From Incurvaria masculella (Eukaryota; Arthropoda; Insecta; Lepidoptera; Incurvariidae), in NCBI GenBank assembly GCA_946894095.1, contig OX335643.1, positions 12,201,036-12,265,035 on the forward strand: a DNA stretch of 64,000 nt. The letters are read 5' to 3'. This document shows positions 44,598 through 56,666 of the stretch, piece by piece. Within the stretch, counting starts at the first letter, position 1. Each line of letters begins with the position of its first letter. Both the position numbers and the translations under genes were made by a program. A model generated the notes under the pieces. That model searched no databases. It saw only the letters and a list, made by a program, of their open reading frames with translations, and had not been told where the DNA came from.

Positions 44598-45388
44598 TCT
44601 GTCAAAACTTAGTACGAGATTAGCACCGGAGTAACCATACAAGAACCGGTTTAGTCCGGGGCACTAAAGTTAGTCCGCCCACTCTGAATAGGGCTGTATA
44701 AGATTAGAAATATTTTATTTTGTTAATGTCAAAGTGACGTTTATCTCTGCACCTTTTATGTTTTTGCGTTGGGGCTAACCAAGGACGGGCACTGCAGAGC
44801 ATGCCGAGAAGCAGTCCGGGTTAGGTGATAACCTCAGGCCCGTACCTGCGCACAAATCGTTCAGAAGACCCATACGACGACGACGTTGGGGCTGCATTAT
44901 CTACTCATGAAAGCGAAAGCAAGAAATTTTCGCGTTCGTTTCTGTCGAACTCTATTATCCTGAGTAGATATGCAGGAAAGCGAAAACGAGTTAGTCATAG
45001 ATGAAAGTGACGCCCTTTCGCCTGATGTCATCAAACATCAAATGTTATGTTAGTGTCATCGCAACGTAATAAGAATAATTAGAAAGGGATAACACCAGGG
45101 TGACTCGTGGCTGTCATTTCATGAGTACGAAAGCGTTGTGACGAACAGGTGAGAATCTCATAAGAGTATAACCCCTGGAACGGTGCTCTGAGTATTTCCG
45201 GCCGATTCTATTCTGTCACGGAGAGTACGGGGCGGAATGGAATCATCATTGCCCGAACAAACCTATGTCGCCTATTACCCAGCCTGATTCAGATTGGGCA
45301 ACTATCTTTAGCACGAGTTTTAAGGTTTGACTAAACCGGTTTTTGTATGGTTAAACCGGTGCTAATCTCGTACTAAGTTTTGACAGGT
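44598..45388. mobile_element. Element G with inverted ends
   Basis: GTCAAAACTTAGTACGAGAT (44601) and its complement (to about 45385) start inverted ends of about 55 bp including ACCATACAAGAACCGG. The inside shows TCATGAAAGCGAAAGC-like blocks also seen at 53490-53680. A further partial end is at 45449-45540. Confidence 0.7.
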
Positions 45389-45779
45389 ACTCTCTGAATA
45401 CGACTGAAAATTGTTATGCTGAGATTCATACAGTCATTTTCAGAGTGAACCTGTCAAAACTTAACACCGGACAAACCTTACAAAAACCGGTTTAGTCCGG
45501 CGTATTATGGTAATTCCGACCACTCTGACTACGGCTGTATGTAGGAAAAAAAAGATACCTACTTTTTCCCCTAAAGAGTTTGACAGCAGCGAGCACGAGA
45601 ACTTATCACTTTCGCTTTCATGAGTAGACCCTAGATCTTAGACTAAGCCCTAGATTGACAGCAAATTGTGTTTGCCTACTATTGCTATCGCACTATTTTC
45701 TGCACTGCTCTGCTCATTATTTCGTGCCATTGAACGGACTATGCAACATCCGCCAGCGGTGGCAGAGGCCCGCACTAAA

Positions 45780-45939
45780 TAAATTGTCAAAATAGGCTGC
45801 CGTGTATTCGGAGTGCGTGTCTCGCGTGTTTCTGTGTGTTTTTCGCCTCGTGTGAAGTTGCTGTGAGGTTGTGCGTATCATGAGTCGTGCCGCGCGGCGA
45901 AGCTAGTCCGCGCAGCACATCGCCCACCGCCGCCGCCAG
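45780..45939 (+). other. Akt: Probable Akt non-coding first exon and promoter region
   Basis: A CpG- and GT-rich stretch unlike its flanks, ending CCGCCGCCAG before GTTGGT, a usable donor. It holds a short upstream ORF (ATG at 45880, nine codons with stop). It lies 0.6 kb before the acceptor of the first coding exon. Only composition, the donor and position support it; the 5' limit is arbitrary. Confidence 0.4.
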
Positions 45940-46578
45940 GTTGGTTCTGTGTTTCCTGACCAAATAAGACTTGATTTTGCGCTGCGTACACCGCATCCAG
46001 TGTTCCGATTTTCGAGTATTTGGTTGCTCCGTTCGATACGCCGACCACTGCGTCATTGCGATACGTCGCGCCTTGGATGACACAATAAGGGAGGACGGGC
46101 CTCGCAGTATGGTGCGCCGTACTAATGTTTGGTCACGTGATCGCCGTTCGACTTGCAACATAACAACACCCATTCATGGGTTCACTGCACTACTCGGCAT
46201 GGGAAATGCGCGGGCTCCATTCAATGGGTTCCGACGACGGAACAAAATGACGTTTAATGCTGCGAAATTGAGAAAATAAAATTGTTATTTTATTCTGAAA
46301 AAGTAGTTTGGAATATTTTATACTATTATTATTGATAGATATAATTAGTTAATTTTTTGTTTTTCGACTCAAATGACAGCACAAAGAAATTGTGCATACA
46401 AACTTTTGTGGAATGTTTTAAAAAAAAATAATGAAAAACATGCACACTCGCTTATTCACCAAGTGAATTGGCACAGTGGTTTTCAAATGATTTCCAAACT
46501 ATGTACAGTGACCGTGTTTTAGTGCATCCTGTGTTTTAGGCCTACCTTAAACCGCTCTTGGCTCTTGTTGCTGCAGAG

Positions 46579-46676
46579 ATGGCGGATGTGGCGGTGAACC
46601 CCGGGGCTCCGGCCGTGGGGCCGGACGCGGTCATAGTCAAGGAGGGCTGGCTGTATAAACGTGGAGAGCACATCAG
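46579..46676 (+). CDS. Akt: Akt kinase, first coding exon
   Basis: ATG at 46579 starts a short alanine- and proline-rich N-terminus, then VKEGWLYKRGEHIR, the unmistakable start of the Akt PH domain. The exon gives residues 1-32 plus two bases and ends CATCAG before GTAAAT. A polypyrimidine tract and CTGCAG directly before the ATG (exon start 46577) show that the 5' leader is in an upstream exon. Akt is the PIP3-recruited serine/threonine kinase of insulin signalling; the Lys of the VKEGW motif lines up with a known phosphoinositide contact. Confidence 0.95.
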
Positions 46677-47229
46677 GTAAATAAATCTCTGGCTTTGCTC
46701 TACAATGCTTCACACATAAAAACTTAGAGCATCATCGATATGCAAGTGAGAATTACCTCTGCTTGTCACGTGATTTTCAGCTATTAACATGTACTGGGAC
46801 ACAACACCTCACACAGACCTATGCAATGCGACGCAACGTCCATCGACGTCTGCCTGTATACCTTCATAAATACCACTTCGTGTAGCGGCAGACAGCTGTC
46901 CAAAAGCAGAGTGGGACGTATATGTGTCGTATTAGAAGGAATTTCAGTCGCAAAGTGTCGCATCGTAATGTTTTAATGCTTAAAGTAACCTCCAAAGTAA
47001 CGTGCGTTGTCGTCAGGTGGGAATTCATTTTGTATGTGAAATGAATATGTAATTTTGGCAAGTATTTACGCCTGCCTATTTAAGTTGTGTTACGGAATGT
47101 GGTAAGCAAAGTGTACTAGCCAAAATACATTTTTATTTTTTATTCATTTTAGAGATAAGTTACCTCATATATTGTTAATAGTCACATAAACTAAACAACC
47201 TTTTTTTTACAATCAATTAGTTGAAATCT

Positions 47230-47335
47230 TTGTTTTTTTATGTATGTTCTCCGATTACTCGAAGACGCCTGGACCGATTTGGAAAATTCTTTTTTTGTTT
47301 GAAAGGGTATGTTTTCTAGTTGGTCCCATATTAGG
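47230..47335 (+). repeat. Repeat L fragment
   Basis: TATGTTCTCCGATTACTCGA, then AGGGTATG and TAGTTGGTCCCAT, is the complement of a block in 52920-53040. Probable LINE 3' tail piece. Confidence 0.5.
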
Positions 47336-47689
47336 TTTAAAGGCTTCAAGTTTGAAATGTCATAGGTTTTTTTTTTTAAAGATGGAAATGCTTACAAAGA
47401 AAATATTTTTTGGAAATCCTGCTATTAGGGGTTAAAACAGACCATAATTAACACATGTTGAGATTTTCGAAACCAATTATCATAGAAACTTAAAATTTTC
47501 AGTGACTTCTTTTTACGACATAAAGGCTCGCTCACAATGGATTTTACAAAATTTAACTGTTAATATAAACGAGGCCGATATGGTTACATTTTTATACAAC
47601 ATTAGACAAGAAACAGACTCAGTTTTTTTTATTTAAAAATACTTGATTAGAGAGACATTTCAGCCACAAAAGGAATCTTGGACATCATG

Positions 47690-48072
47690 TCAGCCTCAGT
47701 GGCCCAGTGGTGCGACACTTCGGCGATGGCTCTCCAAAGTTAAGCAACGCTGGGTCCGGTCTGGTCTTGGATGGGTGACCATTCGACCGTTGAGAGAGGC
47801 TGGCCGTGGTTCGGATTTCACGTTAAGCTGTAGGTCCCCTTCCTTACTTACTAGGTGGTAGGGTTTATCCCGCCCGGGTTGGTACCATCGCATTGGATGA
47901 ACGATGGTCGAAGCGGCAATGAAAATTGTCCGTGTTTTCCATCCAGTTCAATGTAGCCGTGCAATATAAGGAAGGTCCTGGCATGGCACCTAGTTCCCAT
48001 GTGGTGTGTTGGGCTAATACCATGACCGAACTTGTGGTATTAGCCATCCATGTCCAGTCACATAAAAAAATA
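47690..48072 (+). mobile_element. 5S-type SINE, most complete copy
   Basis: The head holds AGTTAAGCAACGCTGGGTCC (from 47738) and GGATGGGTGACC (47769-47780), both matching the 5S rRNA internal promoter. A body follows and the tail is CATAAAAAAATAATAAAAAA. Such SINEs are copied by LINE machinery. Confidence 0.9.
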
Positions 48073-49230
48073 ATAAAAAAAAATGTAAACCTACCGCTCA
48101 GATTTATGTATGTAGATAATTGAATGCAATTTGCAATAGATTGATTGGTTTCTAAACAAATCTGAGGCATAGGTACATAAACCATATTTCTGAATCACTA
48201 TCCTCATTCTAGTCATAGACTTTGAATTTTTTTTAACCGGTCGTTTTTATACAATTTAGCTGGTTATAAAACATGTTGGCAATTATTGTAATTTACTTCC
48301 TGTCTATATGCGAATGTTGTGCATGCCCAATATAGGTTTCCACAGCAGATATTTTTTGCTTAGAATTTTTTGTATTTCTTTTTGCGCATAGTCAAGTCAT
48401 AAAATAAATAAGTACCTACTTAATAAATTATAAGCAAGTATAATACAATGGTGCAAGAGCGGTTACTGCCGTTTCTTTGGAAAATCTTGAGGACTACAAT
48501 GACCTTAGAAGAGTTTTAGTTTCATGACGTTTATTTTTGATAAGTACACCAAACCTACCACAAACAACAGCAGATTAGTGGGCTTCACTTGTGCGAGGCT
48601 ACCTGCTGATAAAAGGAACCTTCACAAAGAAGAAAGATGGTAGAGGCATCGTTGCCTCACGAAGAATGGCAGGATCGCGTCGCAATGCATCGCCGCTTCC
48701 GTGAGGGTACTCTTATAGAGATATTTTATTTTACGATGTACCAAGAACCGAGCCGTGGGAGATGGTGCGGAAGGCGTTTTTTGTACGGGCCGCTCAAGAC
48801 TAACCCCTCGGCCCCTTGGCACCGACGTTGCAGTAGATTCCAACCATCGCCTACCTCATTTCTTTTGGGACATCGTAAAATTAAATATCTCTCTGTATTA
48901 TGTATTTTAACATCTTCTCTTCTCTTCTCTTCTCTTCTCTTCTTCTTCTCTACTTATATAAAAGGGAACGTCTGTCCACATGCGAAGGGTAATCTCCGTA
49001 AACACAGAACAGATCAAGATGCCATTTGTACTGATTTACAGATTCGATCGCGGGGCTTGCTTTAGGATACATACCATCACGCTAAATATCCTAAAGGCTG
49101 AGCAATATCAATGAAATTACTCTCAAACAAAATTAATACCATCCTGTGGCGCATGACGGCGCTACGTGCGGCGTCATTTTGCTCGCTCTCCAAATATAGA
49201 AAGGATTAACAATTTTCGCAATAAAAGTAG
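48073..49230. other. Akt intron 1 stretch
   Basis: A CTTCT microsatellite at about 48912-48950 and a 23-bp imperfect inverted pair (about 48714 and 48872). ORF 48637-49065 spans these and is unrecognised. Nothing else. Confidence 0.4.
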
Positions 49231-49318
49231 GAAGCCAGTTGGCGTAGCGCGTATAACTGACTATTTCAAATATGTTTTGTTCGAGGGAGGGTTCAGGTTC
49301 GAATCCTGAAAACTCAAT
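49231..49318 (+). mobile_element. tRNA-like segment (SINE head or tRNA pseudogene)
   Basis: An A-box-like TTGGCGTAGCGCG (49239) and a perfect B box GGTTCGAATCC (49296-49306). The cloverleaf is poor, so a tRNA-derived SINE head is likelier than a working tRNA. Confidence 0.5.
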
Positions 49319-49449
49319 TTGTTTTTCTGTGTTTTTATCTCGCATATAATTTTTATGTTTTTTTTACGTAATAGTTTAATGGTCAAACCATTTTCCTAAG
49401 GAACAATTTTAAGTCATGGTAGTCAGTGCGAGACATTTTGTTCCCGAGT

Positions 49450-49800
49450 CGGTCATTTGATACGAAGTACGGCTGAGTTAATCAATGTTCAAACACGTCA
49501 CTTTTAGCGAACCGCATGGAGTTCCTTCAATACTGTCCATACAAAGTGACGTGTTTAATCATACGCTGATGTTGATTGTGATGCCATCTGTCGGCACAGT
49601 TAACATTGATTAGATTTCCATCACTAAACAGAACCACTTTTGAATTTAGTTGTTCAGAAGAGAGGGTTGAGTTAAACAATGTTCAAACACGTCACTTTTA
49701 GTGAACCGCATAGAGTTCCTTCCATATTGTCCATATAAAGTGACGTGTCTAAGTTGACGATGATTTTGATTGTTTGCCCTTTGGTGCACTCGACCCTATG
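49450..49800. repeat. Repeat H, two copies in a row
   Basis: GAGTTAATCAATGTTCAAAC at 49473 and GAGTTAAACAATGTTCAAAC at 49669, each with CGTCACTTTTAG. Confidence 0.65.
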
Positions 49801-51129
49801 AGTTATAATTCCAAACTACTTAACTACCTTTTCGGTATTGTTTAGCGAAGTGGCCAGTTCCGAAAACGTATAGTGCGCCCTATGTATTATAAATGGGAAT
49901 GTTAGAATATTTCTTATTTAATTAAGCCATATCGGCTCAACCCGTTATGATGTAAAAGTCGCAGATAAGTTACATCGTTATTGACCAGACTTTTCGATCA
50001 GCCTACTTTTTATCTAGGAAATAATTCAGCTCAACATCAGTCCAAAACCGCAGCTAGTTAGGTTCTGTGTGTAAGTGCAAATTCTTGTTCTCAATTAAGG
50101 CCCACATGTGTGGGCTCTATCTATCAAAATCTATTTAACTAAAAATGTATGACTAAATGTGTTGATATGACCAAAACTCGAGAAACAAACATTCGTTAAA
50201 GTCCTAGGAAGGTTTTTATTTATAGTAGGATCCAGTGGGTGGCGCTTTAATTGAGACCCAATTTTTTTGTAAAATTGAATAACGTGCACGTAAAGGTAAA
50301 ACCTCATTTTACTGGGTTACCCGGGCTCTCAGGTGAATGTCCAAAACGAAATCAGCCCCTAGCGAAGCTACCTCAGCTAGTTGCAAATAAAAAATAAATA
50401 AAGTGCAGCATACCATTTACTTTTTGTCGGCCTAATTGTTTAAACATGTGTAAGCATTTTATCTATAATGAATTAACCTGTCTCGGATATAAATTTTTAA
50501 TTCTGTGACATAATTTTTCATGAAACAAAATATGTGTGTCGAAAAATTTACACCCATTTTCTAGTTGGCTTTCCTCCAAATTCAGCATTGTGTCGGAATT
50601 CATTTGACATTGCAAATGTCGGCATGTTTTGAGTACTATTTCCTGCACAAAGTAATTGGATTGTGTGCCACCAGCGACCATTCATGCTTTTGACTGAATG
50701 AATAGTGTTTGTTTAGTCTCAGCGGTGAACTTTATTCGTTTTTTTATTTGCCTGTGCACAACACTTGGTTTCTTTTTTGCTCTGCAAAACCAACAGAAGA
50801 CGATTAAGTTTTTTTTTGGCCAAACATTCAAATGAACCTGCAGCCATAGGTTTGTCATCAAACTCTGGCGAAACTTTTTTAAAAAACACTCATTGTGAAC
50901 TTAAAATAGTTTTTGTTTCTTGTCTGCAAAAATATTCTAAGCTAATATTTGTTTGCTCCTCAAATAATAAATACCTTGTTTGGAGAATTTTTTTTTTTAT
51001 CTCCTTTAGTCTGGCGATCTGCATATGCAGGGATTTAGCTAGAGTTTATAAGTTGTCTTTCGGTCTTGCATGGTATTAGCCCAGTGGCTAATCCATATGT
51101 TTCTGTGGTCTTATATGAATGTTCAGATC
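49801..51129. other. Akt intron 1 stretch
   Basis: One inverted piece related to the 206-bp repeat (50325-50385). ORF 50765-51079 adjoins the LINE relic and has no recognisable domain. Confidence 0.4.
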
Positions 51130-51765
51130 TATATAAGGTCTTGGGGAGCTATTCTTTTAATTCTGCAGAAGGTGGGGGTGGAATTATCGATCAATTTGCA
51201 GGCCATTTGGTTGGGATGCTTCTGTATGCGTTTTGCATAGGATTTAAGTTTATTCGTTATTTCCTCCTTAACCGTTGGTATCTTTAGGTCGGGTTGAATT
51301 TGAGAGTTGGTCATATACCACGGCGCGTTTGTGATCATACGCAGCATCTTGGATTGGAACTGTTGGAGTATTTCCAAATTTGAATTAGCTGCAGTTCCAA
51401 ACAACTCTATCCCGTAGGACCACACAGGTTTAAGTACACACTTGTAGATGAGAAGTTTGTTGCCCATAGATAGTTTTGAATTGCGAGTCATTAGCCAATA
51501 CAGTTTTCTTAGTTGCATACTTAGTGCTTTCCTCTTGGTAAAAATATGCTTCCTCCAAGTAAGGCGTCGGGTCTAGGTATATTCCCAGATAGCGCACTTC
51601 CTCACAGTCGGGTATTTGTATTCCGTTTAACTCAACGGGTAGGCATTGGCCGTGTCTGAGGGAAAAGGTCACGTGCACTGACATTGTCTCATTTGCCCTA
51701 ACGCGCCAGTCTTTCAACCATTCGGAGACCAAGTTGAGATTTGTTTGAAGCAAAACTGAGCCGGT

Positions 51766-52112
51766 AGTCTAAGTTGTCACCTAAATTGGTGTTACGGCAA
51801 ACCGATCGACTGGCGTTTTCAAATGTATGGAGAAATTGAAGAGCGCGCGCAGCGGGCGTTAAGCGAACTAACATTTGCGAGTCCGAGTTTGATTTGACAG
51901 CTTACTCAACGTTGCCGTAAATACGTCGACGTTGCCGTTTATGTCGACTCCGCGTTTTCATACAAATCCGAAGTCCGAGTTTGACTTTGACAGCTTGAAG
52001 AAGTAAAACCACAGAATATCTAGTAAAAACTTGTATGGAGTTTGGAGAAAACGACAGTCGATCGGTTTGCCGTAAACGCCAATTTAGGTGAGAACTCAGA
52101 CTTCGGGTACTG
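51766..52112. mobile_element. MITE family F, copy 2
   Basis: AGTCTAAGTTGTCACCTAAA start and the inverted end TTTAGGTGAGAACTCAGACT; splits the LINE relic. It has the intact GGGCGTTAAGCGAACTAAC that is interrupted at 61536. Confidence 0.8.
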
Positions 52113-52377
52113 ATGCGTGACCAGGATTTTTATGGGTAGCTATGAGAGCTGTGTCGTCTGCAAATGTACCTACAAGTACTTCTTTGGTCGCCGGTAAGTC
52201 AAAGGTGTATATATGAGGTACAAGATTGGGCCCAGTACACTTCCCTGGGGAACTCCTGCTTTGATTGTCTATAATTCTGTTCTGTCCTCTCCATGCTTTA
52301 CGTAAAAGTGTTGCTGATTTAGGTATGATTTCATGAGTAAAAAATAACTTGGAGGAAGGGTCTTTAGTATTTTAAAA

Positions 52378-53105
52378 ATATTTTTAAATAAAAAAAGGAC
52401 CGCCTTCAAAAAAACCGGAACTAAAAAGCAAAAAATAATTTGTTACTTTTAATTATTGTACGACAAGCTATTTTAATACTAACTAATTATGTACAATTTC
52501 TTAATTTTTAATCATCTTTTGAAGTCGGTGCCTTGGGTAGAGTTCACTCCGCACGCTGTTGACCGAACAGACACAATTTCAGCCGAACACACCCGAAGTC
52601 TACGAGAGCGTAAACAACCTGAGTCAGCAATGATTGGTCCACAGAGCATTCTACCTGGAGATGTCCTTAGCGTTGGTTTACGTGCAAGCTGATATCGATA
52701 CAGCAGTGCAGCGTACTGAAATTGGGTTTTAACGATACTTTCAGCTTTATAAAGGCGCGCGCACTGGTGAAGGAGTAGGTACGTTAATTCGCTGCTCTGT
52801 GGATTGGTGCTTCCTACGACATCGTTGTCTGAACGAAATGATTTTTGCCGAAATTGGTGAGATATGTACCTACTAACCGCACACTCGTTTTGACACGTGT
52901 TTGTTGTATTTAAGTACAAAACTACTGAACCGATTTTGATAAAGAAAAAATGGGACCAACTAGAAAGTATACCCTTTCGAACAAAAAAAGAATTTTTCAA
53001 ATCGGTTCAGGGGTCTTCGAGTAATCGGTGAACATACATAAAAAAAAAAGAGAAAAAAAAAATATTCCGACGAATTGAGAACCTCCTCCTTTTTTTCGAA
53101 GTCGG
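52378..53105. mobile_element. Unclassified insertion with repeat L end
   Basis: From AGGACCGCCTTC to CGACGAATTGAGAACCTCCT and TTCGAAGTCGGTTAAAAAA. The latter ending recurs at about 59121. It separates two RT blocks, so it inserted after the LINE. Confidence 0.5.
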
Positions 53106-53489
53106 TTAAAAAAGTAGGCCATCATGCCATACACGGTCAAAAGCTTGAGAAATGTCCAGAAATGCGGCCGAGCAGTATTCCTTGTGTTCGAAGGCATCAT
53201 TGACCTTTGTGACCAGTCTATGTACCTGTTCGATTGTCCCGTGTGCCGCTCGAAATCCAAAAATTTTTGAGAAAATATGACTAAAGTGATACTCAGGGGT
53301 TGCATGTAACTTATGTAACACAAAATTCTCAAATGTTCTACTCCCCACGCCCCCCTACGTACCAGTACCGTAAACCCCCCACCTTCTGGAAGTTTCGGGA
53401 TTTATTCTGGAAAGTTTTATAAAAACTTTTTAATAAAAATTAACATGTGCTGTTACATTGACAATAAGCGTAAATGAATTCATGAGAAG

Positions 53490-53690
53490 ACGGGTTCTAC
53501 GCATGAGATTCTCACCTGTGAGTCACCGGGGAGTCACAACACTTAGTGTTCTCCCTCTCTAATTATTCCAATTAGAGTGCAATGACACAACATAACATTT
53601 GATGTTTGTTGACATTAGGCAAAAGCGTTTCACTTTCATCTATAACTTGAAATCGTGTTCGCTTCATGAGTGCATTATTCTGGAAATGAC
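53490..53690. repeat. Piece related to inside of element G
   Basis: GAGATTCTCACCTGTGAGTC and CATAACATTTGATG share blocks, inverted, with 44990-45175. Confidence 0.5.
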
Positions 53691-54179
53691 GTTTTGTCTA
53701 TGAATGGATTTTTTGCAGCTCATAGCTTAGGGGCGCGGGGACTTGCCTTACAAAATATAATTTAGGGCATAGTATTTGTAGTGGGGCCGTGAGTTATCAG
53801 TGTGAGTTCGTCTCTTATACACACCTTCTGTCCCTAAACTTCTTTGTAGAATTAAATATTACCTTCTATGATTTTGGAAAATACAATGTGTAGTTAGAAA
53901 CAGGTGATAATGTTCTTGAAAATGTCAATAAATTACATTTACCTATCCTGTATCACTTTTTTTACTTTTCTCCGAACGGCTATTAGACATTATCCAATAA
54001 ATTCCCCATGCTACGTCCTCATAACTGTTTACATGCTCTCAATGTTTTACTAGTTTTTTTTTTAAATTTTGGATCCCGAATACATTGTCAAAACATACAA
54101 ACAAAAACATATGGACATTTCTTAAAATTTTAAAATCTTAGGGCCTTCACGACAGTCTTAACAATGGAATCTGTTGCAG

Positions 54180-54404
54180 AAACTGGCGCTCCCGCTACTT
54201 CATCCTGTTCGTCAATGGAAACCTCGTCGGTTTCAAGAACCAACCGGAGAAGAGCAACTACAAGGAGCCGCTCAACAACTTCACAGTGAAGGGCTGCCAG
54301 ATCATGCCAGTCGACAAACCCAAGCCGTACACGTTTACGATACGCGGCCTCCAGTGGACCACCGTCATCGAGCGGATATTCTACGTAGACACGGAGAAGG
54401 AGAG
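54180..54404 (+). CDS. Akt: Akt second coding exon (PH domain)
   Basis: Residues 33-107: NWRSRYFILF, then LNNFTVKGCQIMPVDKPKPY, then LQWTTVIERIFYVDTEKER. This covers most of the PH domain, with both arginines of the WRxRY motif and the Arg of VIER, positions that bind phosphoinositide in this family. Acceptor TTGCAG, donor GTTAGT. Phase joins exon 1 (AG plus A) and exon 3 exactly. A decayed copy of this exon follows at 54444-54670. Confidence 0.95.
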
Positions 54405-54443
54405 GTTAGTTTCATTTAGTGTTTTGCAAGTAAACTTCTGTAG

Positions 54444-54670
54444 TACTTCATTGGTTTCAACAACTATCCGGAGAAGAGCAACTGCAAGGACCCGCTCGAC
54501 AACTTCACTGTGAAGGGTTGCCGGATGATCCTCGTTGACCAAAAGGAAGCCATCAACGTTATGATAGTCGACCTCCAGTGGACCACCAAGGCAGGGTGTT
54601 ATAGTCACTTTGTAGCTGCCGTCCACATGAAGCATGAAGTGAGCAGATATTCTACGTCGACACACACAAT
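54444..54670 (+). pseudogene. Decayed tandem copy of Akt exon 2
   Basis: Begins 39 nt after the end of exon 2. It matches exon 2 from TACTTCAT through GGTTTC, PEKSN, PLDNFTVKGC and LQWTT, then, after an inserted stretch, the GATATTCTACGT block. Relative to exon 2 it has lost about 20 bp near the start and gained about 50 bp near the end. CTGTAG and GTGAGA at the edges look like splice sites, but entry phase does not match Akt exon 1 and the frame would shift and stop. It is best read as a duplicated exon that has decayed. Confidence 0.85.
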
Positions 54671-55309
54671 GTGAGATAGGTTTGGCAATGTGTTGCGAGT
54701 GTTTTTGTCGTGATTTTCAAGGTTCTGCAACTGGTCCTGGTCCGTCTATCGGCCAGTCCATCTATTACAACCTATTTTCTTGGCTTTGACTTTGAACTTG
54801 ACTTTTTGTAGTCAAATGAATTCCACTGATCCTCACATATTACGCCTGGGGACTGTTCCACCTCTCTGAGGAACTCTGACCCACTTAAATGTCAAACATT
54901 ATCCATTTGTATTTTTCAGAATTGGTTAGCTTTTAACAAGTTTTCAATGCATCTAGATAATGTCTAGACTAGACAAAGATTAAAATATGGATTTTTATGT
55001 CCCGAAATTCTGTAGTGAACGAGTGTTTTTCTGCTGTTAAGATTAAATTACTTGTTCCATCTTATTCCGATCTGTCCCCAACAGATAATATTGGAACCAT
55101 TGTACCGATTGTACTCATGCAGACATACTTGACATTTTGGGAAGGCGGAAATCTTGAGGCTTTTTATTGCAACGGTGTCTATCGGTTTATGGTCCATCTA
55201 TCCAAAGCTGCCCAAAAATAACCTGGTAAGACCCATATACAGTTTATAAAACACATTTGTTTATGACTTTAAAATAAAAATCATGAATTGTGCATGTTCG
55301 CTTACTTGC

Positions 55310-55750
55310 GTCTCTTCGACGAACCATAGCTATCTTAGAGTTTGGAGACCCTCCATCTCTGAAGGGATATAGGTTCTCTTCTGTGTACTATCGTCTGTAC
55401 CACGGAGAGTGCTCGATCTGAGCTGCATATCCCTACCCTTCCGTCACTGTTCTATTCTAACATTGCTCAACGTGCGACAGGCAGGGAATCCACCCATTCA
55501 CTGTCCATGTTCTAACTATAAGAACGAACCCATCCTGTAGATCGTTTCTCTATACTGTTTAATGAACTCTCTGCCGAGGTATCAGAAGGACCTGGGGTCT
55601 TTTAAAAGTAATGTGAAGTAGCACCTGGCTGGCAGGCATGCTTTTCACAGATCCTAATAAAGTTCGAAAGTCCATGGCGTCGTCGGGCATCTGTAGGTTG
55701 AGGGTCTGGCGTACGACATGTGTCACTCTTGCCATAAACAAATTATTATT
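55310..55750 (+). pseudogene. LINE relic, C-terminal ORF2 part
   Basis: Reads YRLYHGECS and, with stops and shifts, FNELSAEV then GLLK-type text; same family as 862-1330 (GTCCATGGCGTCGTCGGGCA is shared in form). Confidence 0.55.
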
Positions 55751-56666
55751 GAGTAATCTTGAAGCACAGAAAAAATAATATTCCTAACCGAAGATGCACC
55801 TAGTTATTGGAGACAAACGGGAACTACTATTTTCCTCATTCACTATTTCAACTGCATCACGGAGAACATTTTCATTAATAAATAAATTAATTGATGAAAT
55901 AAAAATTTATTAAATTAATAATTCAATAAAATAAAATGTAATTATATCACTAACAACAATGTAAGAGCTAAAAAGTTTCTTAGGAAACAGTCGCACACAC
56001 GCCACCTACAATTAACTTTGTAATTTGTTACTCATTCAAAGGCATATGTTCAGATTATCAAAGGTTCAAGCTGATAAAGTATTCACCAGCATAGTCCGAT
56101 AGCCATCACACCTCACCGACGCACCGAAACAATGTCCATCAGTCACGTGCATTGCAATGCGCTGCAAAATGGGATTTACGAGTGTTCGGAAACTACGTGT
56201 ACGCCCATACGTATTCAACATATTTCTTTTTTCCTATGACGTGCACAATAAAGGCGCAATATTAAGCGATAAAAATTACAATTGGCCGTGGTTATTGCAG
56301 GCGAAGTTATTATGGTAGATTGACGTTGCAACAATTTTATGGCTCTGTTGCATACTTTGTGCAACGATTTCGTGCAACAGTCGCACATGCGATTCGACCG
56401 AGATATGTTATTGAGTGGTGCATTGGATGATTTGAGAACTATTCTGTAAGTCTTTTGTTTTATTTTGAGGCTTCCCCATGTCCATTCATCTGTTAAGTTC
56501 GATTCCACAAACATGAAATGTGTTCTCTGCACATTTTGTATGAAATCGCATGCAATATTACTTATACAGAGCGGCCGATTTTTCGACCAAACGTTCGCAC
56601 GTTGGTCTGTTTCAAAATCCTTGTCTTTTAATGTACTCGACTGCCTTTTACAGAATTTACTTTATC

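Larger units (their letters stand above)
51130..53348 (-). pseudogene. Broken jockey-like LINE ORF2
   Basis: On the minus strand: RT fingers at 53348-53106 (FGFRAAHGT, FLDISQAFDRVWHDGL); palm at about 52350-52130 (AGVPQGSVLGPILY, FADDTALIA); thumb and C-terminal part at 51753-51130 (VRYLGIYLD, LKPVWSYGIELFGTA). Two later insertions separate the blocks: 52378-53105 and MITE F at 51766-52112. Frames are also broken by small changes. Confidence 0.85.

Noticed and set aside
45787..46279. ORFs in the GC-rich region before Akt
   Set aside because: No recognisable domain; composition and the donor at 45940 fit a non-coding first exon better.
54441..54670. Duplicate Akt exon as a working alternative exon
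   Set aside because: Entry phase does not fit exon 1 and indels bring a stop soon after joining.
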